Shown here: positions 16,573 to 25,200 of the stretch, in pieces | Layout of the letters: every line of letters begins with the position of its first letter | How positions within the stretch are numbered: the first letter of the stretch is position 1 | Source: Olsenella uli | Lineage (GTDB): Bacteria > Actinomycetota > Coriobacteriia > Coriobacteriales > Atopobiaceae | Direction: 5' to 3' | DNA: 64,000 bases | Assembly (NCBI RefSeq): GCF_016899935.1 | Contig: NZ_JACJJK010000004.1 | Coordinates: forward strand, 62,001-126,000 | Position numbers and translations under genes: made by a program | The notes under the pieces: model-generated | Databases searched by the model: none | What the model saw: only the letters and a program-made list of their open reading frames with translations | Told to the model about the DNA's origin: nothing

Positions 16573-17664
16573 ATGCGAAGGATCAACCCGTTTAAGCCAA
16601 CGGCCGGCATGAATCCTCCCGAGCTCATCGGCCGAGACATGATCCTCGATGACTTCTCGGAGGCGCTCGAGAACGGTCCTGGCGCGCCCGATCGTCTGAT
16701 GCGCATCTCCGGTGTCCGCGGCGTCGGCAAGACGGTTCTCCTCAATGCGCTGGGAGACATCGCCCGCTCGAGGGGCATGACCGTGGTTGACGTGGCCTCA
16801 AACCCCGAGTTCTGTGAGCGGATCCTGCATGCGCTGCAGGAGCGGAGAAAGGTCGAGTCCCTTACGATTGCACCCTCGATCCTAGGCGTGAGCCTGGGTT
16901 CGGCAGAGCTGGCCAGGCCCTCGACGGAGCTCGGCGAGGCGATGCTCGCCGTCGCAAAGTGCGGCGGACTGCTCGTCACGCTCGACGAGATTCAGGACGC
17001 GCAAATCGACGAGCTTCGCGCGCTGGGAAACGAGGTCCAGCTGCTGATTCGCCGTGGGGCAAACGTCGCCTTTGCGTTTGCGGGGCTTCCCGCCGCAGTT
17101 GACGGGGCGGTCGGCGTGGAGACGCTGACCTTCCTCCAGAGGGCGCGGCGCGTGGAGCTGACCAAGCTCGGCACCGATGAGGTTGAGGCGTCCTTCGAGG
17201 AGACGATTCGCCAGTCTGGCGGCACGGCGGCCCCAGGTGTGTCGCGCCTTCTTGCCGACGCCGCCGTGGGGTATCCCTTCATGGTCCAGCTCGTGGGGTA
17301 CTACACGTGGCAGGCAAGCGCGCGGAGGAAATCGGACACGATCGAACTTGCGGACGCGCGCAGGGGAATCGCCGTTGCCCGCAAGAGCTTTGATGAGATG
17401 GTGATAGAGCCCGCCCTGCGGCGCCTGCCCCAGAGGCAGATCGAGTACCTTCTCGCGATGGCCGCCTGCGAGGGCGAGGTCGTCTCGAGCGGAGAGGTTG
17501 CCGCGCAGATGGGTTGCAGCGCGCGTGACGTGGGGACATACCGAAAGCGCCTGCTCGACGCCGCGCTCATCGAGCAGGTCGGCTATGGCCGCGCGACGTT
17601 TGCCATCCCCTATATGCGCGACTACCTGCGCGAGCATCACGACGAGCTGGCGTTGTCGGACTGA
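16573..17664 (+). CDS. AAA-family ATPase with C-terminal winged-helix region
   Basis: This 363-residue ATPase of the archaeal-type/STAND-like group has Walker A GVRGVGKT (residues 47-54) and Walker B GLLVTLDEIQDA near 127. A sensor-like FAFAGLPAAV follows, and a C-terminal helix-turn-helix-like region (SSGEVAAQMGCSARDVGTYR) suggests DNA contact. ATG 16573 has GAGAGGAGGCAGGGG upstream. The frame extends upstream into the tandem repeats from a TTG, but that part is repeat sequence. The gene lies between two 52-bp direct repeats, which suggests cassette-like gain. Function is unknown. Confidence 0.82.
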   Translation: MRRINPFKPTAGMNPPELIGRDMILDDFSEALENGPGAPDRLMRISGVRGVGKTVLLNALGDIARSRGMTVVDVASNPEFCERILHALQERRKVESLTIAPSILGVSLGSAELARPSTELGEAMLAVAKCGGLLVTLDEIQDAQIDELRALGNEVQLLIRRGANVAFAFAGLPAAVDGAVGVETLTFLQRARRVELTKLGTDEVEASFEETIRQSGGTAAPGVSRLLADAAVGYPFMVQLVGYYTWQASARRKSDTIELADARRGIAVARKSFDEMVIEPALRRLPQRQIEYLLAMAACEGEVVSSGEVAAQMGCSARDVGTYRKRLLDAALIEQVGYGRATFAIPYMRDYLREHHDELALSD

Positions 17665-17688
17665 GCTTCGCCTGCGCTGCGGATGCCG

Positions 17689-17740
17689 GCACGTGAATTC
17701 ACGTGCGGCCCGTTTTTCGTCAGAAGCCGAGAAGAACCCC
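17689..17740. repeat. 52-bp direct repeat, right copy
   Basis: See 16390-16441. It is followed directly by a second perfect palindrome, CTCGTGAATTCACGAG. It lies 24 bp after the ATPase stop. Confidence 0.92.
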
Positions 17741-17844
17741 CTCTCGTGAATTCACGAGTGCCGGCGCATGGGACCCGCCCCGCCGCCCGCGCGCCCCGTT
17801 GCCCTATCATGGAGCGAGAAAAGCGACAGTCCCGAGGAGGACCC

Positions 17845-18579
17845 ATGTCAGATACCAGCAAGCGCGCTGAGAAGAACACGCAGGAAGCCGCCATCGACGA
17901 CATGCGCGAGTCCGTGGCCGCCTTCACCTACGACGGCGACCGCTCCAGCCTGGACCACCTCTCCGGCGCGCCCGAGGAGCGCGACCTGGTCCTCGGCGAC
18001 GACGACCCGCGTGACGCCTCCCTTGCCGAGAAGCCCCTCACCGAGGACGTCGCCTGGACCGGCCGCATCTTCAACGTGGACCGCCTGCGCGTCGAGCTGC
18101 CGGACGGCCGCGTGGCCATTCGCGACGTGGTGCGCCACCCCGGCGCCGTCGCCATCGTCGCGCTCACCGAGGACGGCCGCATCTGCCTCGTGCGCCAGTA
18201 CCGCACCGCGCTCGGCCGCGTGACCGTGGAGATTCCCGCTGGCAAGCTCGCCCCCGGCGAGGATCCGCTCGAGTGCGCCAGCCGCGAGCTCCTCGAGGAG
18301 ACCGGCATGTCCGCCGAGAAGATCGCCTTCCTGACCACCATCGCCACCTCGGACGGCTTCTGCGACGAGCTCATCCACATCTACATGGCGACCGGCCTCG
18401 AGTTCTCTCGCTCCGAGCCGGACGCCGACGAGTTCATCAACGTGGACCTCGTGCCGCTGGACGAGCTCGTGGACGCCGTGCTGGACGGCCGCATCGAGGA
18501 CGCCAAGACCGTCGTGGGCGCGCTCATCTGCGACTCCGTCATGCACCGCCTCGCGCCGGAGCCGGAGGAGGAGGCGTAG
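17845..18579 (+). CDS. Nudix hydrolase, ADP-ribose pyrophosphatase-like
   Basis: This 244-residue protein has a complete Nudix box (G-x5-E-x7-RELLEETGM). The VRQYR strand and PAGKLAPGE typical of ADP-ribose pyrophosphatases precede or open the box. A polar N-terminal extension of about 60 residues is not part of the usual fold. Substrate is inferred. ATG 17845 follows GAGGAGGACCC. A TATCAT -10 box lies at 17805-17810 just after the 52-bp repeat. Confidence 0.88.
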   Translation: MSDTSKRAEKNTQEAAIDDMRESVAAFTYDGDRSSLDHLSGAPEERDLVLGDDDPRDASLAEKPLTEDVAWTGRIFNVDRLRVELPDGRVAIRDVVRHPGAVAIVALTEDGRICLVRQYRTALGRVTVEIPAGKLAPGEDPLECASRELLEETGMSAEKIAFLTTIATSDGFCDELIHIYMATGLEFSRSEPDADEFINVDLVPLDELVDAVLDGRIEDAKTVVGALICDSVMHRLAPEPEEEA

Positions 18580-18594
18580 CACCCCCTGTCGCCG

Positions 18595-18675
18595 CTACAT
18601 TTTCGGGCTCAACCCCACTACATTTTCGGGGAAAACTCACTACATTTTCGGGCTCAACCCCACTACATTTTCGGG
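18595..18675. repeat. Four direct repeats upstream of the DUF4143 gene
   Basis: CTACATTTTCGGG occurs four times, starting at 18595, 18618, 18640 and 18663, a 22-23 bp period of about two helical turns. Two of the spacers are the same (CTCAACCCCA). The array ends 46 bp before the ATG. Confidence 0.96.
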
Positions 18676-18721
18676 ATTCATGCTAGGATAGCTCGAAAAA
18701 CGTACTTGACGAAGGTGTAGC

Positions 18722-20014
18722 ATGGACATAGATGGCGCCCCATACATTCCCCGCTTAATCGACCAAGTTGTCGACCGGCATCTTGCTGCATTTGGTGCCG
18801 TGGAGATCACGGGCACCATGTGGTCGGGAAAAACCTGGACCTCACGCGCGCATGGCGCCAGCCGTGTGACCCTCGACAATCCCCAGGCCCGCTCGCTCGC
18901 CGAGATAGATCCCGAGGCGGTCCTACGGGGAGCCGCACCTCACATCATCGATGAGTGGCAGGAGATTCCCTCGATATGGGATCTTGTGCGGAACAAGGTT
19001 GACGCGTCCCCCTCCCAAAGAGGCCTCTTCATCCTCACGGGGTCATCTTCGCCGGCTAAGAACAAGGTGCACCATACGGGGTCTGGGCGAATATCCCGCC
19101 TGAGGATGTGGCCGATGTCCCTCGCGGAACTCGGAATGTCAAACGGGACGGTCTCTCTCAGGGGTCTGTTTGACGGCAGGTTTGAGAGCCGCCCGGTGGA
19201 GACGAGCCTCGACCAGCTTGCATCGTCTATCTGTCGGGGTGGCTGGCCTGCCTCGGTTGACCTTCCGGATGATCTGGCGACGTTGATTCCTCAGCAGTAT
19301 CTTGACGCGCTCTTTGCAAAGGACGATGTTCGTGCCCCGGGAACGGAGCGCGAGCTCCGAAGCTTCCTCCGCTCCCTTGCAAGAAATGTGGGCAGCGCCG
19401 TTACGCTCAGAGTTCTTGCCAAGGACATGGGTCTCAGTGAAAGGGCCGGGACCTCTCGTGACGCAAACGAGCGTCGCGTCCGAGCGTTCCTCGACTATTT
19501 CCTCGGACGTTACGTGGTCTGTGAGCTGCATGGGTGGGATGCTCCCATCAAATCTCCCAGTCGGCTCAGAACCAAGCCCAAGCACTGCTTTGCCGACCCG
19601 TCCCTTCCGGCGAGCTTGCTGGGCGTGGACAGAACGACGCTTCTGGACAACACGCAGCTCTTCGGGCAGCTTTTCGAGGAACTCTGTCTTCGTGACCTGC
19701 GGGTGTACGCCTCGGTGCTGGAAGGGTCCCACCCAGACTCTCTTTCGTATTACCGTGACGCGGACGGCCTTGAGGTTGACGCCGTCATCGAGCTTCGCGA
19801 CGGACGCTGGGGAGCGATCGAGATCAAGCTGGGGGCAAACAAGGTCGAGGAAGCTCAGGCCAGCCTATTGAGACTAAGAAACAAGGTCTCCGCAAACCCA
19901 GCGGCAAGGAACCCCGAGCCAAGCTTTCTCCTGGTTCTCGTGGGAAAGACCGATTATTGCTACCGCACTCCTGAAGGGGTGCTCGTGGCGCCGATTACTG
20001 AGCTCACTGCGTAG
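18722..20014 (+). CDS. DUF4143 ATPase with PD-(D/E)XK-like C-terminus
   Basis: This 430-residue protein has an AAA_14-type N-terminal ATPase with Walker A GTMWSGKT (31-38) and Walker B HIIDEWQE (74-81). A linker helix-turn-helix-like region (VTLRVLAKDMGLSERAGTS) follows. The C-terminal DUF4143 domain includes LEVDAVIELR...AIEIKLGAN; the D...E-x-K arrangement is the PD-(D/E)XK nuclease pattern. Function of this common family is unknown. Codon use is less GC-biased than in nearby housekeeping genes, which fits acquisition. ATG 18722 is preceded by GAAGG and by the four CTACATTTTCGGG repeats. Confidence 0.85.
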   Translation: MDIDGAPYIPRLIDQVVDRHLAAFGAVEITGTMWSGKTWTSRAHGASRVTLDNPQARSLAEIDPEAVLRGAAPHIIDEWQEIPSIWDLVRNKVDASPSQRGLFILTGSSSPAKNKVHHTGSGRISRLRMWPMSLAELGMSNGTVSLRGLFDGRFESRPVETSLDQLASSICRGGWPASVDLPDDLATLIPQQYLDALFAKDDVRAPGTERELRSFLRSLARNVGSAVTLRVLAKDMGLSERAGTSRDANERRVRAFLDYFLGRYVVCELHGWDAPIKSPSRLRTKPKHCFADPSLPASLLGVDRTTLLDNTQLFGQLFEELCLRDLRVYASVLEGSHPDSLSYYRDADGLEVDAVIELRDGRWGAIEIKLGANKVEEAQASLLRLRNKVSANPAARNPEPSFLLVLVGKTDYCYRTPEGVLVAPITELTA

Positions 20015-20037
20015 CGACATGCCCTTTGATATATACG

Positions 20038-20168
20038 TGATATAGAGCTGATAAAGAGAATTCAGGGCACCACGCGCGAGAAGAACCACAAAGAAGCAGG
20101 TCAGGGCCTTGCCTCTTCGTTCAACACGCTCCCGCTGACGCGAAGATGATAGTGAGTGATATAGAGAA
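20038..20168. repeat. ~130-bp direct repeat, left copy
   Basis: It begins TGATATAGAGCTGATAAAGA, passes through ACGCGCGAGAAGAACC and GCAGGTCAG, and ends GATAGTGAGTGATATAGAGA. The ends are nearly identical to 21719-21850 and the centre has diverged. It lies between the DUF4143 stop and the AlbA-type gene's 3' end. Confidence 0.88.
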
Positions 20169-20214
20169 CCACCCAGATTCACGCTCGCGCCCGCGTCCAG
20201 ACCCGCGCGCGCCC

Positions 20215-21678
20215 CTAGCTCCACGCCGGAACGTACCTCCGATAACGGCTCCCCGCGTCGGGGTCCTCGTCCTTGATGAGCCCGTGCTCACAGCACTCGC
20301 GAATGAGCCGCGACACCGCAAGCCTGCTTTTCTGCGAGTCGTCCAGCCCAAACCGCTCGCGCACGCTTTGGTTGCTGATGGACGAGCGCTGCGCGAACAT
20401 CAGGCACGCGTGCCAGTAGACGGCCGCCATGCGCTGCCGCTTGGTCATCCGGTCAAATCCTCCCCCGCAGAAGAGCGTGACGGTGGTCCCCTCGCCCTCG
20501 ACGGAGCGAATCTCCGGGGAGAGCAGGTGCGCGGCCTCGCATGCCTCGATGGTCACGTCCCAGCCCGTGCCCTCCTCCTCGCAGATGTCCATGAGCCTCA
20601 GCATGTCCACGAGCCGCCCGTTGCGCGTCTTGGGGAGCGCGTTGAGAATGCGCTCCTCCGGAACGAGCAGCGTGCCCGGGTTGGAGAACTCGAGCCGGTC
20701 CTCAAAGACATGAACCTCGGGATATTGCATCGTGTTGGAGAGATCCTGGTGAATCACCGTGTTGGCAAGCAGCTCCCTCACGGCCGCCCGAGGAAAGGCG
20801 CTTCGCACCCGTCGATACATGCCTTCAAGCTCCTCGTGCGCGGGGGTGACGGACATGAGAAACTCCTCGGCCGCGGGCAGCGCCGTCACATAGCCCTCGT
20901 CAAAGAAGCGGTCGTCGATGATCGCCAGCCTCGACGTCCCATCAAACCGCACGACCCTCAACTGACGTCGCCGCAGCCCGGGAAAGTCGGTGAGGCGTTT
21001 GGCAATGAGCAGCGCTCCGAGGTTCGAGATAGAGTACCGCCCGTTGTCCTGCGCAAGAAGAAGTTCCTGAGACACAAGGTCACCAAGAACAGCGTTGGCG
21101 TCAGAAGGGGGCCGCAGGCCAAGTGCGTCATAGTACGCCTCGAAGTTCAGAAGGTCGCCGACTTCGTCCGCGCGGACGTCCTCTTTGGCGGCGAGTCCCT
21201 CAAAGTCCCGAGTCTGCAGACGCCTCCAGAGCTCGGCCTCGCGTTCGGAGCCGCTCTCAAGACGCGTGGTGCTGGAGCCCTCCCGAATGTAGGCCACGCC
21301 CTCGTACGTCACCGGCTGGCGCACGGCGGCCCAGATGGTGAGGATGACAAGGCGCTTGCCGTCCAGATGGGTCTCGGAGAACTCATAGGTTACGTTCGAG
21401 GAAAGGACGCGCTTGAGCCAGATGGGCAGGAGCTGGTTGCCCACCTTCATGCTGAGGGGACGAAACTCCGTTCCCACAAGCTCATGCGACCCGTCGGCAA
21501 CACCCCAGATCTTATAGGCGCAGTCTCTCCCGCAATAGGCGGCGGAGTTCGCAAGAGCGGAAATGTCCCGTGCGATGGGGATGCGGTCTTGGTTGTCCGT
21601 CTTGAACTCGAGCCACTCGGTCTCCTCGGGCAGTTGTGAGAGCGAGAGAAGAAGCTCGTTCATGGTTTCGTCGCTCAT
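20215..21678 (-). CDS. AlbA/Schlafen-type ATP-binding transcriptional regulator-like protein
   Basis: This 487-residue protein has an N-terminal AlbA_2/Schlafen-like domain (EETEWLEFKTDN, then REGSSTTRL). A GHKL-like segment (RELLANTVIHQDL...VHVFEDRLEFSNPGTL) and a C-terminal winged-helix stretch (FGLDDSQKSRLAVSRLIREC) follow. Such proteins are annotated as putative DNA-binding/ATP-binding regulators; their role is unclear. ATG 21678 follows GGAGGCACC. Its promoter region on the minus strand is the right ~130-bp repeat, with CTCTATATCA repeated. The gene lies between direct repeats, like the AAA ATPase upstream. Confidence 0.85.
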   Translation of the reverse strand: MSDETMNELLLSLSQLPEETEWLEFKTDNQDRIPIARDISALANSAAYCGRDCAYKIWGVADGSHELVGTEFRPLSMKVGNQLLPIWLKRVLSSNVTYEFSETHLDGKRLVILTIWAAVRQPVTYEGVAYIREGSSTTRLESGSEREAELWRRLQTRDFEGLAAKEDVRADEVGDLLNFEAYYDALGLRPPSDANAVLGDLVSQELLLAQDNGRYSISNLGALLIAKRLTDFPGLRRRQLRVVRFDGTSRLAIIDDRFFDEGYVTALPAAEEFLMSVTPAHEELEGMYRRVRSAFPRAAVRELLANTVIHQDLSNTMQYPEVHVFEDRLEFSNPGTLLVPEERILNALPKTRNGRLVDMLRLMDICEEEGTGWDVTIEACEAAHLLSPEIRSVEGEGTTVTLFCGGGFDRMTKRQRMAAVYWHACLMFAQRSSISNQSVRERFGLDDSQKSRLAVSRLIRECCEHGLIKDEDPDAGSRYRRYVPAWS

Positions 21679-21718
21679 GGTGCCTCCGGAAGGGTCCACG
21701 ATGCGGATTGATATAGAG

Positions 21719-21850
21719 ATGATATAGAGCTGATAAAGAGAATTCAAGGCACTACGCGCGAGAAGAACCGCAAATCCGCAGGTCAGAGCTGTGTACTTCC
21801 GGCCGATCCGCCTTTGGTGACACGAGAATGATAGTGAGTGATATAGAGAA
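21719..21850. repeat. ~130-bp direct repeat, right copy (promoter side of the AlbA-type gene)
   Basis: Same ends as 20038-20168. GATATAGAG is tandem here (ATATAGAGATGATATAGAGC) and recurs at the far end. It lies 40 bp upstream of the gene's ATG. Confidence 0.88.
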
Positions 21851-22296
21851 TCGCTCCCGAGGTGCCCTTCTCGGGCCTTGACGCCCGCTATGAAGATTCT
21901 ATGTGTTTCGGAGAAGTGACGTTGAGGCACCGTTTGTCGAAGATGCAAAACGAGGCCCCTGCCCCATTTAGGGACCCTCCTGCAATCTATATAAAACCTG
22001 AATACTTAATCGCTGCTGAAAAGTATGTTCTCAAAGGTAAACGGATTGCCGATAAGAACAACGGAATTGCAGATTCCTAAGACACATTGAGATGCGCATC
22101 AGAGGTACACGAGAAGAACCCTGATGTGGGGGAGGGTATATAGCAGCTAATCTACCTGCGGTTCTGCTACGAAAGTACCACCTAGCTAACCGAAATCTAA
22201 CAGGAAACTCTCGACGGTTGGTTTAGACTGTCACGAGTCTAGTTCTGTGGGCCCTGCCATATCTGTGCGTGGGGTCGGGTGTTCGGGAGGTTCTGA
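21851..22296 (+). other. AT-richer intergenic region before the giant adhesin
   Basis: No convincing gene is present. The 21900-22090 stretch is clearly AT-richer than its surroundings. A GAGAAGAAC copy lies at 22111-22119, a TACCTGCGGTTCTGC repeat at 22153, and an inverted repeat TAGACT/AGTCTA at 22224-22241 that could be an operator. A TTGGTT hexamer (22218) is the only -35 candidate. Confidence 0.4.
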
Positions 22297-25200
22297 ATGC
22301 AGCACATGAAACACACCAACCGGGGGAGGGTTGCTTCCAGAGGACATCTGAAGCACTTCAGGACCGGGAACGGGCCTCTTTCTGAGAAGCTGAAGAAGGG
22401 CCTCGCCGGCGTCGGCGCACTGCTGGTTGCCGGTGCCGTGGTCGTGGGCGCGGTCGTCGGCTTCAACCAGGTGGCGGGTGCTGCCGGGACCACGGTGGTG
22501 GATCCCAACACCTCTGGCACGTGGGAGAACTTCACCAACCCCGGCGGCGTGACCTCCACGCAGAATGTGGGCCGCATCTGGACCGACAAGAGCGTGTTCA
22601 ACGGCAACTACACGTTCAGCGGCAGCGAGGATCTGAGCGGCCAGACGGTTAACAAGAGCAACGACTCAGACTTCTTGGTGAGTCTCTCGGCTCTCTCCTC
22701 CACCTCCAACCTCAAGACCACCACGACAACCACCACGCCGCTCGACATTGTGCTGGTTGTCGACACCTCTGGCTCGATGGATAACGGCCAGGGTGACAGC
22801 ATGGGGTCTGTTACTACCTATGAGCAGATTTACGGACAGAACCTCAATGGCAATCGCACCTATTATGTGTTGGTAGATGGCGAGTACGTTGCTGTCGAAG
22901 CCCATGGCGACTACTGGAACCGCTATTGGGCATCTGATGATGGCACGCAGTATACGCCCATCCAGAACCGCTGGGACGACGACCGATCTCACGTTCAGTT
23001 CTATCAGCGTGTGACGAAAAGCGTCAACAAGATGGAGGCGCTGCAGAACGCCGCGAATACGTTCGTCGATTCGGTTGCTGCCCTGAACGACGACATCAGC
23101 GATCCCAATCAGCAGCATCGCATCTCGCTGGTTAAGTTCGCCAGCGATGAGAGCAACACTATCGGGAACGGAACCAATTGGCAGGGGTACAACAATTCCC
23201 AGGTTGTGTCCGACCTGACTGCGTATACCAGCACTACCTCTTCGACGCTCAAGAACACCATTAATAGACTTTACGGTGAAGGTGCAACCCGCGCAGATTA
23301 TGGTTTGCATCAAGCGCAGCGTGTACTGACCGGCGAGGGCGACACCACTGGTGCGCGTTCAAACGCGAAGAAAATTGTCATTTTCTTCACTGACGGCAAC
23401 CCTACGAGCGGCAGCTCTTGGGAGGGCGATGTGGCTGCTCGGGCTATCAACTACGCGCACGATATCAAGGCGACGGGCGCGCAGATCTATAGCATCGGTG
23501 TGTTCCAAGGCGCGAATCCGAGTGACACGACTGGCAACTTCAACAGGTATATGAACGCCGTTTCCAGCAACTACAAGGATGCGGAGTGCGCTTCCAACGT
23601 AAATGTTGGCGAGTGGTGGAATCCTGAGTATGAGTGGCAACAGACCAATGATTTTAGCGACCTCAATTTGGGCGACCGCGCTGAGGGCGCTCAAGGCGAG
23701 GACGCTCCCGACTACTACTTCGCGGCGGGCGACGCTGATCAGCTGAGCCAGGTCTTCGATGACATCACCTCGTCCATTACCGAGGGCATCGGTTCTGGCT
23801 CGCCGATTGAGGAGACCACCTCGCAGGGCAACACCAATCCCGGTACGCTCACGTTCGAGGACCAGCTTGGCAACTACATGCAGGTGACGGGCACCGGTGC
23901 GGGTGCGGACAAGATTCAACTCGCCTATGGTGACCAGATTTACACTAGCGAGAGCAAGGCTACCGAAGACAACATTGACATCTATCACTTCGCCGACCAG
24001 ACGGTCGGTGGCAACGAGGTGTACGGTGAGGCTAACCTTTCCGACATCGTGGTGAGGGTCGAGCGCAGCACCGACCTTTCGGTAGGCGACAAGATCACCG
24101 TGACCCTTCCGGCGTCGCTGCTGCCCATGCGCCACTATGACGTGGACACCGACAACGGCACCATGACCGTGAAGGCGGCATACCCCGTGCGCGTGTTCTA
24201 CGGCGTGACGCTCAAGGCTGATGCAAAGACGGCTCTGGATTCCGCATCGGGCGATACCTATCAGGACATCCTGAACAACGTGGAAGTCTCCGAGGACGGC
24301 ACGCTCGACTTCTATTCCAACGCCTTTGCGGAGAACTCTGCCAGCGGCCTGACCACGGCCACGTTCACGCCCAGCGAGGGGAACAAGTTCTACTACTACA
24401 CAGAGAACACCCCGCTGTATGTGGACGAGGCCTGCCAGACGCGCGCCACGAGCAACAACATCGGCCGTTACGACACCGTCTACTACGCCGACACCTATTG
24501 GAAGACCGAGAACGGCGTCACGTCTGAGACGACGACGGGTGTGGTTGTCGATCGCAACGGCTCCGACTTCAGCAAGATTCAGTACGACTGGCAGGGCCAG
24601 GCATACATGCCTGCCCACACCCAGCGCGCCGATCGTCCCAGCACGCTGGTTTCCAACAAGGAGGATTTCGAGGGCGGCAACGCCACCGGCACCGCCAGCA
24701 GCGTGCTCGTTCCCTCGTGGAACGGCGACGGCACCGTGTCCCAGGCGCTGGGCAACAACGGCAAGCTCTCGCGTCCCGCTCCTGGCGACCTTGAGATCAA
24801 GAAGGAAGTTGACTGGGGCAACGCCTCCGACAGCACCAAGACCTCCAAGAACACCTTCACGTTCCAGGTGTCTCTTGCCACCGAGGGCGGCACGGCCCTG
24901 AGTGGTACCTACAACTACGCCGTGTACGGTGCCGGCGCTGACCCCGTTCGCACGGACACCATCTCCAACAACGGTACCGTAAGCATCACGCCCGACGAGC
25001 GCGTGCTGATCACGGGTCTGCCCGCCGGCACCACCTACACGGTGACCGAGCAGGGTGCCAACAGCAACGGCTTCACCACAACCGATAGCTCTACGGGCGA
25101 CGGTGCCAATACCACCGACGGCAAGGTCGAGGGTGCCATCGTTGCTGGCAGCCAGCAGTCGGTCTCCTTCAAGAACACGTACAACGCCGCTTCGGTGAAC

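Noticed and set aside
18595-18675. Possible CRISPR array
   Set aside because: Units are 13 bp with 9-10 bp spacers, two of which are the same, and no cas gene is nearby. It is a regulatory-type direct repeat.
21862-22080. 72-codon plus-strand frame in the AT-rich gap
   Set aside because: There is no ribosome site and no family resemblance; its 5' part overlaps the start of the repeat-bearing region. A decayed gene cannot be excluded.
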